A stretch of 64,000 nt of DNA from CAZQQU01 sp964595625 (GCA_964595625.1 CAZQQU010000010.1:21785-85784); one strand, 5' to 3'. Shown: positions 50,814 to 60,374, counted from the stretch's first letter. Translations and numbers: made by a program. Notes: generated by a model from the letters alone, not told the origin.

Positions 50814-52358
50814 ATGAAAAATCAGAGATTACAAATAGTAGTTCCCATGATCAATTGTTTGTTATGGGTGGGTACTATGTGGGCGCAAGCGCCCGAAATT
50901 GAATGGCAACGGTCTTTAGGAGGTAGTCTGGGAGACGCCGCTACCAGCGTGGTCCACACCCAGGACGGTGGTTTTGTCGTGGCGGGACAGACTTCTTCCG
51001 ATGATGGAGATGTTAGTGGCAATCACGGTTTAACCGATTTTTGGGTAGTAAAACTCAATGCTCAAGGCGAAATAGAGTGGCAAAAAACCTTAGGAGGTTC
51101 GTTGTATGATGAAGCCAGTCAAATCAAACAAACCAAAGATTTGGGATATATAGTGATTGGTTTGTCAAGTTCATCCGATGGAAATGTGAGTAATAACTTT
51201 GGAAATTATGATTTTTGGATTGTCAAATTGGATGCTTCCGGGAATATTCAGTGGGAGCACAATTTGGGTGGTTCGGAGTCGGACACACCTTTTGATATTA
51301 TCGAGTTGGAAGAGGGCGGTTATGTAGTTTTGGGTAGCACCGCTTCTAATGATGGTCATGTTTCATTCAACCATGGTGGAGTCGATTATTGGGTGGTACA
51401 TTTAAACGCTGAAGGTTTTATTCTTCACGATTTTTCCTTAGGAGGTACTGGCTATGACATGCCCCGCGAAATAAAACTTACTCTAGACGGTAATTATATA
51501 CTGGTAGGTACTTCTAATTCTACCAACGGACAAGTGACCGGTAATCATGGGAATTTTGATTTTTGGGTAGTTAAACTTAGCCCGACCGGTAGTATCCTTT
51601 GGGAAAAATCGTTAGGAGGTTCTGAAAATGATTTTGCTTATAGCGTCAATGTTACCGAAGACGGGGGATATATCGTTGCGGGTATTAGTCATTCTAACGA
51701 CGGAGATGTAGGTGGTAATTATGGTGAGGGAGACATCTGGGTGGTTAAATTGGATGCTATGGGAAATATACAATGGGAACAAAACTATGGAGGTTCAGGA
51801 CAAGACGAAGCCAAGCAAATACAAACCATAGAAGAGGGATATGTAATTGTAGGTTCCACCAACTCGTTGGATGGTGATGTAACCGACTTAGTGGGCGGAC
51901 TGGATTATTGGTTATTGAGAATCAGTCAATCGGGCGAACTCCAGTGGCAACAGACGCTCGGCGGATCAAATGATGAGGATGCGACCGGTGTTCAACCCAC
52001 CACTGATCGGGGTTATATCTTAGCAGGTCGTTCCAGATCTTCCAACGGTGATGTCAGTGGTAATCACGGAAGTAACGATTTTTGGGTAGTAAAAATGCAA
52101 CCCGATCCACTCAGTATAACGGAATTTAATCACTCTGTTCAGGTGTACCCCAATCCGGCCTCCCAGCATTTGTTTGTACAAGCCCAAGAACCCATTGACC
52201 AAGTAATTATTTACAACACATTGGGGCAACCGGTTATGCAAAGTATAGCAAACTATCATCAATTGCAATTAGATATTTCACAGTTACCGGCACAACTCTA
52301 TATGGTCGTAGTAAAAACTATGACCAGCCAACAGACATTCAAAATTTTGGTTAAATAA
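50814..52358 (+). CDS. Secreted seven-repeat (probable beta-propeller) protein with T9SS sorting domain
   Basis: 514 aa. After a signal peptide ending near WAQA come seven tandem repeats of 57-58 residues (about 27-430), each with the pattern (I/L)xWxxxLGGSxxD, then DGGYxVxGxTxSxDGxVxxNxG and DFWVVKLxxxG. Seven blades of this size suggest a closed beta-propeller. The last 75 residues are a type A T9SS domain (VQVYPNPASQHLFV, LPAQLYMVVVK). Likely cell-surface binding protein; ligand unknown. A homologous but broken copy lies at 18529-18760. Confidence 0.85.
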   Translation: MKNQRLQIVVPMINCLLWVGTMWAQAPEIEWQRSLGGSLGDAATSVVHTQDGGFVVAGQTSSDDGDVSGNHGLTDFWVVKLNAQGEIEWQKTLGGSLYDEASQIKQTKDLGYIVIGLSSSSDGNVSNNFGNYDFWIVKLDASGNIQWEHNLGGSESDTPFDIIELEEGGYVVLGSTASNDGHVSFNHGGVDYWVVHLNAEGFILHDFSLGGTGYDMPREIKLTLDGNYILVGTSNSTNGQVTGNHGNFDFWVVKLSPTGSILWEKSLGGSENDFAYSVNVTEDGGYIVAGISHSNDGDVGGNYGEGDIWVVKLDAMGNIQWEQNYGGSGQDEAKQIQTIEEGYVIVGSTNSLDGDVTDLVGGLDYWLLRISQSGELQWQQTLGGSNDEDATGVQPTTDRGYILAGRSRSSNGDVSGNHGSNDFWVVKMQPDPLSITEFNHSVQVYPNPASQHLFVQAQEPIDQVIIYNTLGQPVMQSIANYHQLQLDISQLPAQLYMVVVKTMTSQQTFKILVK

Positions 52359-52661
52359 TGTGGAGTTATTTTGTTATGTGATGATGCGTAAAGCGGTTCT
52401 TATTTAGAGCCGCTTTTTTTGGTTGATAAAGTGGTCGAGGATAAAATTCGTGCTGTAGAAAAGAAGCTCCTTACGGAATTTTTTTGTGGAAAGACTAAAG
52501 AAATAACTTCCTCTTTAAAAAGGGGAAAACCTCTTAGAATTACTAAGGCACTGTAACTATCCATTCAGCCATCAGAAAAGGGGGTGATGTTACTGAGGTT
52601 GCCGGTTATTTTATTAAATTAGCCATTCCTTGTTGGCGTAAGGCAAGGCTAAAACCGACCC
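52359..52661. other. Spacer before the second half of the polysaccharide locus
   Basis: Apart from the terminator at 52390-52420 it holds no recognisable gene. Near the right end TTAGCC...GGCTAA (about 52618-52653) could fold just upstream of the next start codon. Confidence 0.6.
52390..52420 (+). terminator. Terminator of the seven-repeat T9SS gene
   Basis: AAAGCGG (52390-52396) pairs with CCGCTTT (52410-52416), followed by more T, 32 bases after the stop codon. Confidence 0.8.
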
Positions 52662-53774
52662 ATGCAAAACAAAAAACTCAAAATCCTCTATACCATCCCC
52701 AATTTTGATACCGCGGGTAGTGGCAAAGTACTTTATGATTTGGCCCGGGGACTGAACAAAGCGTATTTTGAAGTGCATATAGCTTGTTCGCACTCCCGGG
52801 GCTCTTTTTTTCAAGAGGTAGAAAAACTGGGCCTCCCCATGCATTTACTCGAAACCACGGTGCCCTACCGACCGTATTGGAGTTTGTTAGTGCGAACCCG
52901 ACCTTATAAAAATTTTATCAAACAACAGGGATTTGATATCGTTCATTCGTGGCACTGGAGTAGCGACTGGACTGAAGTCTTGGCAGCCAAACAAGGAGGA
53001 GCTAAGTTTGTGTATACCAAAAAAGCCATGACCTGGGGCAATCGGCATTGGAAGATTCGCAGTTACCTCGCTGATTTTATTATTACCATCAACGAAGAAA
53101 TGAATTCTTTTTTTCCGAAAAAGAAAAACCAACAACTCATTCCGTTGGGCTTGGATACGGCGTATTACAGTCGCAAACATTTTCCCGAAAGGGAAAAAAA
53201 CAAAATTTTTAGAGTCATTACCGTCGCCAATTTAGTTCCTGTCAAAGGCATTGAAGTGTTGATAGAGGCCGTTCTTTCATTGAATAACACTCAGATACAG
53301 CTCGATATCTTGGGAGACGACCGCAGCGACTACGCTACAACCTTAAAACGAAAAGTAGAAAGTGCCGAGGCTACCCAACAGATTCGGTTTTTGGGCAAGC
53401 ACAAGGACGTACGGCCGTTTTTGGCGGCCGCCGATTTATATGTGATTCCCAGTTTTAAAGAAGGTATGCCCATGGCTTTGGTAGAGGCCATGAGTATGGA
53501 AGTCCCGGTATTGGGTTCGGATATTTCAGGTATTAATTTTGTGTTGAAAGATTTTAAAGAGTGGTTATTTACTGCCCAGAACTCGCAACAATTAGCAACT
53601 AAAATCGAGCAAATCTTTGGGCTGCCCGAAACTGAAAGAAAAAAGATAGGCCAAGCTCTGGGCCATTATGTCCGGGAGCATTTTTCTTTAGAAAAATTTA
53701 TAACCGCTCATGAAAACTTGTACAGAAGCTTGGTAGCTAAGAAGAAAGGGGAGGAGAGAGGAAGCAATACATGA
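52662..53774 (+). CDS. GT4 family glycosyltransferase
   Basis: 370 aa GT-B enzyme. LYTIPNFDTAGSGKVLYDLA (acceptor domain glycine loop), VITVANLVPVKGIEVLIEAV, LYVIPSFKEGMPMALVEAMSMEVPVLGSD (nucleotide-sugar motif). Host-like base composition. Its first 30 codons are duplicated in the stump at 45688. In-frame coding-like sequence continues after its stop (53775-53918). Confidence 0.9.
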   Translation: MQNKKLKILYTIPNFDTAGSGKVLYDLARGLNKAYFEVHIACSHSRGSFFQEVEKLGLPMHLLETTVPYRPYWSLLVRTRPYKNFIKQQGFDIVHSWHWSSDWTEVLAAKQGGAKFVYTKKAMTWGNRHWKIRSYLADFIITINEEMNSFFPKKKNQQLIPLGLDTAYYSRKHFPEREKNKIFRVITVANLVPVKGIEVLIEAVLSLNNTQIQLDILGDDRSDYATTLKRKVESAEATQQIRFLGKHKDVRPFLAAADLYVIPSFKEGMPMALVEAMSMEVPVLGSDISGINFVLKDFKEWLFTAQNSQQLATKIEQIFGLPETERKKIGQALGHYVREHFSLEKFITAHENLYRSLVAKKKGEERGSNT

Positions 53775-53918
53775 TTTCTTACTAAAAAGGCTTGGGCGTT
53801 GTTGTCGGAGATTCATAATCCGTACCGCTGGGAAACGTATAAAAGGTTTCTCGGCCCGATTTTACAAAGTCAACTGGGGTTAGTGCATGTTTTATTCTTA
53901 ATGCTTACCCACAAGTAG
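53775..53918 (+). pseudogene. Coding-like remnant of unknown gene
   Basis: The frame after the GT4 stop reads TKKAWALLSEIHNPYRWETY, then KRFLGPILQSQLGLVHVLF, with protein-like composition but no start codon, and closes at 53918. No family recognised. Probably the residue of a deleted gene, or part of a former longer neighbour. Confidence 0.35.
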
Positions 53919-53932
53919 GGAAATCGCGTAGC

Positions 53933-55348
53933 GTGAAAAGAGAATTTCTGTACCTTTACTCCCGGTCTGGCATGAATCTAATCAAAACACATATTATTCC
54001 GAAGAAAGTACAATTGATAGGCGAGCCCAAAACGCTCGATTATAAAGCGATTTGTGTTTTTACCGCCTTGGGTTTTTTTCTGGAGGACGATACCTATTAT
54101 GTGGAGCAAAAAGCATTGCAACCCGCTACCGAATACCAACTAGAAAATAATCGGGTGGTTTCTCAAAAGCCCTATTTTAAGTGGTATTACCAGCCGGTAG
54201 AGCGTTCGTTGCAGCAAATTACCAAGGAGTTTGCGACCCTTTTTGAGCAAATACTAACCGAACAAGCTGCCGGTCAACGGGTGATTTTACCCCTTTCCGG
54301 CGGATTGGACAGCCGTACCCAAGCCTGTGGGTTACAACACCTGGGTGCTGAGGTACACAGCTATAGCTATCAATTTGAGGGCGGGCATCCGGAAACCGCT
54401 TACGCGAAAAAAATAGCTCAGGTCTGTCGATTTCCCTTCGAAAGTTGGTCAGTTCCCCCGGGTTATTTGTGGGACTGTATCGATGAATTAGCCACTCTCA
54501 ACGGCTGTTATTCCGAATTTACCCACCCCCGACAAATGGCGTTTATTGATAAATATGCTTCCATGGGCGATGTTTTTAATCTAGGGCATTGGGGCGATGT
54601 ACTCTTTGACGATATGGGTGTTCCAGACGATTTGTCGATCGAACAACAAGTGGAACACTTGTTTAAAATAGTTGTCAAAAAAGGCGGATGGGAGCTGGCG
54701 ACAGCCCTGTGGTCTGCTTGGGGTTTGGAAGGAAATTTTAAAGATTACTTGTATCAAAGACTAAAATCGTTACTAATAAATATCAATATCCCCGAAAGTG
54801 CCAATGCGCAAATTCGTGCGTTTAAAAGTTTGTTTTGGGCCCACCGGTGGACCAGTGTAAACCTGTCTGTGTTTGAAAGCCAACGCCCCATAGCCCTGCC
54901 TTATTACGACAACCGCATGTGTGAATTTATCTGTACCATACCCGAAAAATACCTGGCGGGTCGGCAAATACAAATTGAATATCTCAAAATGCGTAATCCT
55001 GCTTTGGCAAGAATATCCTGGCAAAGCCACAAGCCTTTTAACTTGTACAACTACCATTGGAATAAAACGCCCTATAATTTACCGTACCGGGTGTACGACA
55101 AAATCAGGCGAAGTATCCGCTCGGGAACAACCATCCAACGCAATTGGGAATTGCAGTTTGTCGGCGAACACAACGACCGCCAATTACAACACTATTTGTT
55201 TGAGAACCCGGCTTTACAAAATTATATTCCGGAGAAAATTATTTGTCATTTTTACGAACAATTTACCCGTCAGAATGCGGTCTATTATTCCCACCCGATC
55301 AGTATGCTTTTAACCTTATCTTTGTTTTTTAAAAATTATAATAAATGA
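53933..55348 (+). CDS. Asparagine-synthase-like ATP pyrophosphatase (no glutaminase domain)
   Basis: 471 aa. The ATP-binding motif SGGLDS lies at 122-127 (VILPLSGGLDSRTQ); HSYSYQFEGGHPETAYAKKIA and DVFNLGHWGDVLFDD also fit the AsnB C-terminal fold. The N-terminal part (1-115) is not a class II glutaminase (no Cys2), so free ammonia or another amine would be the nucleophile. Start is a GTG (KREFLYLYSRSGMNLIKTH). Such proteins in glycan loci may amidate uronic acids; here an epimerase follows with a 4-base overlap. Confidence 0.8.
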   Translation: MKREFLYLYSRSGMNLIKTHIIPKKVQLIGEPKTLDYKAICVFTALGFFLEDDTYYVEQKALQPATEYQLENNRVVSQKPYFKWYYQPVERSLQQITKEFATLFEQILTEQAAGQRVILPLSGGLDSRTQACGLQHLGAEVHSYSYQFEGGHPETAYAKKIAQVCRFPFESWSVPPGYLWDCIDELATLNGCYSEFTHPRQMAFIDKYASMGDVFNLGHWGDVLFDDMGVPDDLSIEQQVEHLFKIVVKKGGWELATALWSAWGLEGNFKDYLYQRLKSLLININIPESANAQIRAFKSLFWAHRWTSVNLSVFESQRPIALPYYDNRMCEFICTIPEKYLAGRQIQIEYLKMRNPALARISWQSHKPFNLYNYHWNKTPYNLPYRVYDKIRRSIRSGTTIQRNWELQFVGEHNDRQLQHYLFENPALQNYIPEKIICHFYEQFTRQNAVYYSHPISMLLTLSLFFKNYNK

Positions 55349-56289
55349 AAATCCTCATCACTGGAGCTGCAGGTTTTATAGGTTCTCATACTGCCGAACG
55401 TTTAGTTAATCTGGGACATGAGGTAGTGGGATTGGATAATTTTTCAGATTATTACCATCCACAAATAAAACGAAATACAGCAAAATCTCTCTCGCAAACC
55501 GGAGTTACCATAGTAGAAGCCGACCTCACGGAGGATAATACTTATCAAAAGTTGCCCAGGGATTTTGATTATATTTTTCATTTTGCGGCACAACCCGGAA
55601 TTGCTGCCACTTCAACCTTTGAATCTTATTTTTTAAATAATTTTATTGCTACGCAAAAGTTGTTACAATTTACCAAGCAACTGACTGATATTAAACTTTT
55701 TGTAAATATAGCAACCTCCTCTATTTACGGTAGAGAAGCTTATTTTTCAGAAGAAAAAGAACCCATGCCCACTTCTTATTACGGTGTTACCAAAATGGCT
55801 GCCGAACAGTTGGCATTGATGCACAGTAGGGAGGACATTTTTAAAGTTTGTTCTTTACGGCTGTATTCGGTGTATGGCCCCAGAGAACGACCGGATAAAA
55901 TGTATCCGAAATTGATTTATTCGGCCTTAAACGATACTCCGTTTACTCTTTATGAAGGAAGTGATAAGCATTTGCGGAGTTTTACTTTTGTGGAGGACAT
56001 CGTAGATGGAATTGTGTCAGTTGTTGGCAAAGATGCTTTATTGGACGGAGAAATTATCAATTTAGGAACCGAAGTAGAAAGTACTACGCAGGAAGGAATT
56101 AACACGGTAGAAGAACTTACCGGAAAGAAGCTTGTAATACAAGTAGTTCCCAAAAGAAGCGGTGACCAGTTGCGTACTTGTGCTGTTATTAATAAAGCCA
56201 AAAGGTTACTCCAATACCAACCCAAAACTTCGCTGAAGGAAGGGCTAAAAAAGCATATTGACTGGTATTTGAAAGTACAAAATGAATAA
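55345..56289 (+). CDS. NAD-dependent nucleotide-sugar epimerase/dehydratase
   Basis: 314 aa extended SDR. ILITGAAGFIGSHTAERL (NAD site), HFAAQPGIAATSTFESY, catalytic YYGVTK, and RLYSVYGPRERPDKMYPKLI. The pattern is closest to UDP-glucuronate 4-epimerases and related GalE-type enzymes, which would fit uronic acid amidation by the upstream gene. Overlaps the following glycosyltransferase gene by 8 bases. Substrate inferred. Confidence 0.87.
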   Translation: MKILITGAAGFIGSHTAERLVNLGHEVVGLDNFSDYYHPQIKRNTAKSLSQTGVTIVEADLTEDNTYQKLPRDFDYIFHFAAQPGIAATSTFESYFLNNFIATQKLLQFTKQLTDIKLFVNIATSSIYGREAYFSEEKEPMPTSYYGVTKMAAEQLALMHSREDIFKVCSLRLYSVYGPRERPDKMYPKLIYSALNDTPFTLYEGSDKHLRSFTFVEDIVDGIVSVVGKDALLDGEIINLGTEVESTTQEGINTVEELTGKKLVIQVVPKRSGDQLRTCAVINKAKRLLQYQPKTSLKEGLKKHIDWYLKVQNE

Positions 56290-57451
56290 ACCACACAAAA
56301 TAGCTGTTTACTCTGGTGAAATCCCGAGTACTACCTTTATTGAACGCCTTGTGGACGGTATTTCAAAGCGAGGTGTAAAGGTCTATTTATTTGGTTTACA
56401 AAAGAAAAAAAAACCCTATTCTCATCCAAATATATGTGAGGTAAGTCATACCGAAAACAGTTTTAATAAATTTTTCAATTTATTGAAATACAGCATATTA
56501 TTATTTTTTTTTAGAAATAAAGAAAAAAGAAAACTCGACGCATTTATAAAAAATCATTGTACCAATCACAGACGCGCCCGGTTAAAATTTTACCCTGTCT
56601 TATACCACCGCCCTGATATATTTCACATACAATGGGCCAAGAGCATTAGTGATTGGATGTGGGTACAAGAATTCGGCATAAAGTTGGTGTTGAGTTTACG
56701 CGGTGCCCACATCAACTATTCTCCTATAGCCGACCCGGAGTTGGCACAAACCTACCGCACCTATTTTCCACGGTTAGACGGATTTCACGCAGTTTCAGAA
56801 GCCATCGCCCGGGAAGCGCAACACTATGGTGCCGATCCTCAAAAAATACAGGTAGTGTATAGTGGTTTGACGGATTTAGATGCAGTTTTTGACAAAAAAC
56901 CGAAGAACGAGGTTTTTGAAATACTCTCCGTAGGAAGAAGTCATTGGAAAAAGGGTTATGATTACGCTTTGCAGGCGATGCAGTTACTTGGGGATAAAAA
57001 AATTGATTTTAACTACACTTTAATAGGAGGTAAAGGCGCAGAAGAATTGGAGTTTTTAAAAGCCGATTTGGGGTTACAAGACCGGGTACAACTCTTGGGC
57101 AATATGCCTTTTGAAATAGTACAGCAAAAAATGTTTCAAGCCGATGTGCTGTTACTCAGTAGCGTAGAAGAAGGGATTGCTAATGTGGTGTTGGAGGCCA
57201 TGCAACTCGGAACCTTAGTACTTTCAACCGATTGTGGTGGGATGCGGGAGGTAATTCAAGACGGAAAAAACGGATTTATTGTACCGGTACGGGATCCTGA
57301 AAGTATGGCAGCGGCGCTACAGAAAATCTACGTATTGGCTGACAGTCAAAAAGAAGATATTCGCGTTGCGGCCCAAGCAACCATCCAACAAAATCATACC
57401 CTAGAAAAAATGGTCCATGATATGTGCTCACTTTATGAACAAGTATTATGA
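56282..57451 (+). CDS. GT4 family glycosyltransferase
   Basis: 389 aa. FHIQWAKSISDWMWVQEFGIKLVLSLRGAHINY belongs to the acceptor domain (written here only as a landmark in shorter form: SLRGAHINY), then VLSVGRSHWKKGYDYALQA-like EILSVGRSHWKKGYDYAL and VEEGIANVVLEAMQLGTLVLS with the E(x7)E motif. Translationally coupled to the next gene (ATGA). Paralogous to the following gene in its HWKKG block. Confidence 0.88.
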   Translation: MNKPHKIAVYSGEIPSTTFIERLVDGISKRGVKVYLFGLQKKKKPYSHPNICEVSHTENSFNKFFNLLKYSILLFFFRNKEKRKLDAFIKNHCTNHRRARLKFYPVLYHRPDIFHIQWAKSISDWMWVQEFGIKLVLSLRGAHINYSPIADPELAQTYRTYFPRLDGFHAVSEAIAREAQHYGADPQKIQVVYSGLTDLDAVFDKKPKNEVFEILSVGRSHWKKGYDYALQAMQLLGDKKIDFNYTLIGGKGAEELEFLKADLGLQDRVQLLGNMPFEIVQQKMFQADVLLLSSVEEGIANVVLEAMQLGTLVLSTDCGGMREVIQDGKNGFIVPVRDPESMAAALQKIYVLADSQKEDIRVAAQATIQQNHTLEKMVHDMCSLYEQVL

Positions 57452-58659
57452 CTTCCCTCACTAATAAAAATACGTCCAGATCCCAGAAGCGGGTAGGCTT
57501 AGTATTACCCAATACACCTGCCTATTCCGAGACTTTTTTTAGAAACAAAATCCTCGGTTTGCAACAACACGGCTATCGGGTAATTTTGTTTGTTAATAAT
57601 CCTAAGGCAAAAAGAGAATACTTAAACTGTAAAACGGTTACCGCACCCCATTTACAAGGGAAATTTTGGGTGGTGTGGTGGCGAAGTTTTTTACTTTTAC
57701 TACAAGCGGTCTTCATTCGTACGCGTAAAAGTGTTCGGTTGTACCAATTAAACCAACAAGACGGGGTGGGATTTGTAGAAAATATAAAAAGTGTATTGAG
57801 CAACCAATTTTTGTTGGGTTACCAATTAGACTGGCTGCACTTCGGTTTTGGTACCATGGCCTTGGGTAGAGAAAATATTGCAAAAGTTTTGGGAGCTAAA
57901 ATGGCGGTGAGTTTTCGGGGGTTTGATATTGGCATTTACCCCATTAAATATCCGAATTGTTATAACTTGTTGTTTCGAAAAGTAGACAAAATTCATGTCA
58001 TTTCAGACGATTTGACTAATTTACTTTATAAAAAGGGTTTATCTAAAAATGTAAAAATATCTAAAATTACTCCTGCTATTGATACCGATTTCTTTGTTTC
58101 AAATGCAAAGTTAGAAAACGCTGTTTTACAATTAACAACCATAGCACGGCTTCATTGGAAAAAAGGTTTGGTATATACACTCGAAGCATTGGCTATGCTA
58201 AAAAAACAAAACATTCCGTTTCATTATGCTGTACTGGGTGACGGAGAGGAAAAAGAACGCTTGCTTTTTGCCGTACACCAATTGGGATTGACGGAACACG
58301 TTAGTTTTTTAGGAAAACTTCCTCCCGAAGCGGTGAAAAAAGAATTAGAAACCACCGATGTTTACTTGCAATACAGCATCCAAGAGGGATTTTGTAATGC
58401 CGTTTTAGAAGCCCAAGCTATGGGATTGTTGTGTATAGTTTCAAATGCAGAAGGTTTGAGCGAAAATGTGTTGGACGGACAAACCGGTTTTGTAGTTCCC
58501 AAACAAAATCCGAAATTGCTTTTTGAAAAACTACTAGAAGTTATGCATCTAAGCGAGTCCGAAAAAGAAACGATAAAAAAACAAGCTGTACAGCGCGTAC
58601 GGGAGGAGTTTCATTTAGAAAAACAACAACGGGAGTTTTTAAAATTCTACGAAACCTAA
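57448..58659 (+). CDS. GT4 family glycosyltransferase
   Basis: 403 aa. VGLVLPNTPAYSETFFRNKI start, KMAVSFRGFDIGIYPIKYPN in the acceptor domain, TTIARLHWKKGLVYTLEAL, and SIQEGFCNAVLEAQAMGLLCIVSN with the donor-site glutamates. It resembles colanic-acid WcaL/AmsK-type transferases. Its TAA shares a base with the next ATG (TAATG). Confidence 0.9.
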   Translation: MTSLTNKNTSRSQKRVGLVLPNTPAYSETFFRNKILGLQQHGYRVILFVNNPKAKREYLNCKTVTAPHLQGKFWVVWWRSFLLLLQAVFIRTRKSVRLYQLNQQDGVGFVENIKSVLSNQFLLGYQLDWLHFGFGTMALGRENIAKVLGAKMAVSFRGFDIGIYPIKYPNCYNLLFRKVDKIHVISDDLTNLLYKKGLSKNVKISKITPAIDTDFFVSNAKLENAVLQLTTIARLHWKKGLVYTLEALAMLKKQNIPFHYAVLGDGEEKERLLFAVHQLGLTEHVSFLGKLPPEAVKKELETTDVYLQYSIQEGFCNAVLEAQAMGLLCIVSNAEGLSENVLDGQTGFVVPKQNPKLLFEKLLEVMHLSESEKETIKKQAVQRVREEFHLEKQQREFLKFYET

Positions 58660-59714
58660 TGCGCATCTACATTCCTAAAATACAACCCCCTACCGATGCC
58701 GAGCGAAAGGCTTTATTTATACTGACACGCCCTTTTTATAAAAACGGGCAATGGGTCAACGACTCGGAAGTGTTAGCCCGTTGGGGTGTATCGGCTGCAT
58801 TTCAATATACCGACCAAATTGACCAAGCCGATGTATTTTTTATTCCCCATCCGTTAAATCGCTATACCCGAAAACAATTGGCTACTTTTAATCAGTTATG
58901 TTCCCTGCATCAACTACGAGGTTTTGGTTATATTTCAGGAGATTGGGGCGAAGCTTATCCTACTTTTCCGCAGTTGACTTACTTCCGAATGGGTGGATTC
59001 AAATCTCAATTAAATAACCATTACCAGGGGTTTCCGGTGATTCTTGCTGATCAACTGCAAGGCATTTATGGCCAACAAGAAATTACGGTTCGTACCAAAC
59101 AACCCCTGCCGGTGGTAGGTTTTTGTGGTCATTCGGATAGGTCTGGGATTAAAAAGCTAAAAGAAAATCTTAAATATGTAAAAGAAAACCTCAGGCGGTT
59201 TATTAAAAATCCGTTTCGTAGTGATTATGAACCATTTTTCCCTTCGGCTTTTGAACGCGCTCAATTATTACAAAGCTTGGAGAAATCACCTGCTATACAG
59301 ACCCAATTTATACCGAGAAAAAAATATCGAGCCGGAGCCCGCTCGGCGGCAGACAGACACCGAACTACCCGCGAATACTTTGACAATATTTACAATTCCG
59401 ATTATGTGCTTTGTGTACGTGGCGCGGGTAACTTTTCCGTTCGATTGTACGAAACCTTGATGCTGGGACGGATTCCTATATTGGTAGATACCGATTGCTT
59501 GTTGCCTTTTGAAAATCACATCGATTGGAAAAAGTTTGTGGTTTGGGTTCCTTGGGAGCAGCGTAACCAAATAGCAACTCTAGTGAGTTCCTTTCATCAA
59601 AAACTGTCTCCGGAAGAGTTTGAACAGTGGCAACGAAATGGGAGGGAGTTGTGGAAAGAAAAGCTTTCGGTATCGCAACTGTTGATCTATTTGGCACTAG
59701 ATCTAACCCACTAG
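58659..59714 (+). CDS. Exostosin-family (GT47) glycosyltransferase
   Basis: 351 aa. The C-terminal block SDYVLCVRGAGNFSVRLYET, then LMLGRIPILVDTDCLLPFE and DWKKFVVWVPW, is typical of exostosin domains; the N-terminal ADVFFIPHPLNRY also fits. Bacterial exostosin-like enzymes add hexuronic acid, galactose or similar residues. It is the last gene of the polysaccharide operon and starts on the previous stop codon (TAATG). Confidence 0.85.
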   Translation: MRIYIPKIQPPTDAERKALFILTRPFYKNGQWVNDSEVLARWGVSAAFQYTDQIDQADVFFIPHPLNRYTRKQLATFNQLCSLHQLRGFGYISGDWGEAYPTFPQLTYFRMGGFKSQLNNHYQGFPVILADQLQGIYGQQEITVRTKQPLPVVGFCGHSDRSGIKKLKENLKYVKENLRRFIKNPFRSDYEPFFPSAFERAQLLQSLEKSPAIQTQFIPRKKYRAGARSAADRHRTTREYFDNIYNSDYVLCVRGAGNFSVRLYETLMLGRIPILVDTDCLLPFENHIDWKKFVVWVPWEQRNQIATLVSSFHQKLSPEEFEQWQRNGRELWKEKLSVSQLLIYLALDLTH

Positions 59715-59816
59715 TCTCCTGAAATATCGCCTTTTGCGAAGTAATCGGACTTCTTAATTTTGTTGGCTTTCAATAAATAATACTGAAAAAACGACAGTAC
59801 TCCCAAAAAAATATCC

Positions 59817-59824
59817 TACTTTTG
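59817..59824 (+). promoter_or_regulatory. TAnnTTTG box for the DUF4878 lipoprotein gene
   Basis: TACTTTTG, 28 bases before the ATG at 59853. Confidence 0.5.
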
Positions 59825-59852
59825 CCCAGAGATAACCAAAATTTATAGTAAA

Positions 59853-60365
59853 ATGACAAACAATTTTAAAAACCTGGCTACCAAATCCTTGTTGATTTTA
59901 GGTGTACTGTTTATGGCAGTTTCATGTAGTAATTCCAATAGCCCCGAAGCTGTTGCTGAGAAATTTTTAAATCACATGGCCAATGCTAATTTCGCGGAAG
60001 CTAAAAAACTTTGTGATCAAGAAACTGCTTCTATCATCGGTATGCTAGAAAGTATGGGAGGTGATGTAGATACCGAAGGTACCAATGAAAAAATCGAAAT
60101 TATATCCTCTGAAATCAACGGAGATACAGCCGTGGTTACATATACCTCTTCCCTAGAAGAAGGCGAAAAATCGTTGGATTTAAAGAAAATCGAAGGGGAG
60201 TGGAAAGTTAGTTTTGATAAAGAAAATCAAGCCAAAGAAGAAGGCATGGACGAGTTTGACGAATCTATGGACCAATGGGAAGAATCTATGGATGAAATGG
60301 AAGAAACCATGGATAGCGTTCAAATGGAAGTAGAAGAAGTAGTTGAAGAAGCGACTGCTGAATAA
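59853..60365 (+). CDS. DUF4878-domain lipoprotein
   Basis: 170 aa. A lipoprotein signal (LLILGVLFMAVSC, lipid-carrying Cys25) leads to a compact NTF2-like domain: SPEAVAEKFLNHMANANFAEAKKLCD, then IISSEINGDTAVVTYTSS and LKKIEGEWKVSFDKE, the DUF4878/NTF2 pattern. The last 45 residues are highly acidic with repeated E-SMDEMEE-like heptads, possibly a flexible tail or coiled coil. Function unknown. Confidence 0.82.
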   Translation: MTNNFKNLATKSLLILGVLFMAVSCSNSNSPEAVAEKFLNHMANANFAEAKKLCDQETASIIGMLESMGGDVDTEGTNEKIEIISSEINGDTAVVTYTSSLEEGEKSLDLKKIEGEWKVSFDKENQAKEEGMDEFDESMDQWEESMDEMEETMDSVQMEVEEVVEEATAE

Positions 60366-60374
60366 TTCTCATCT

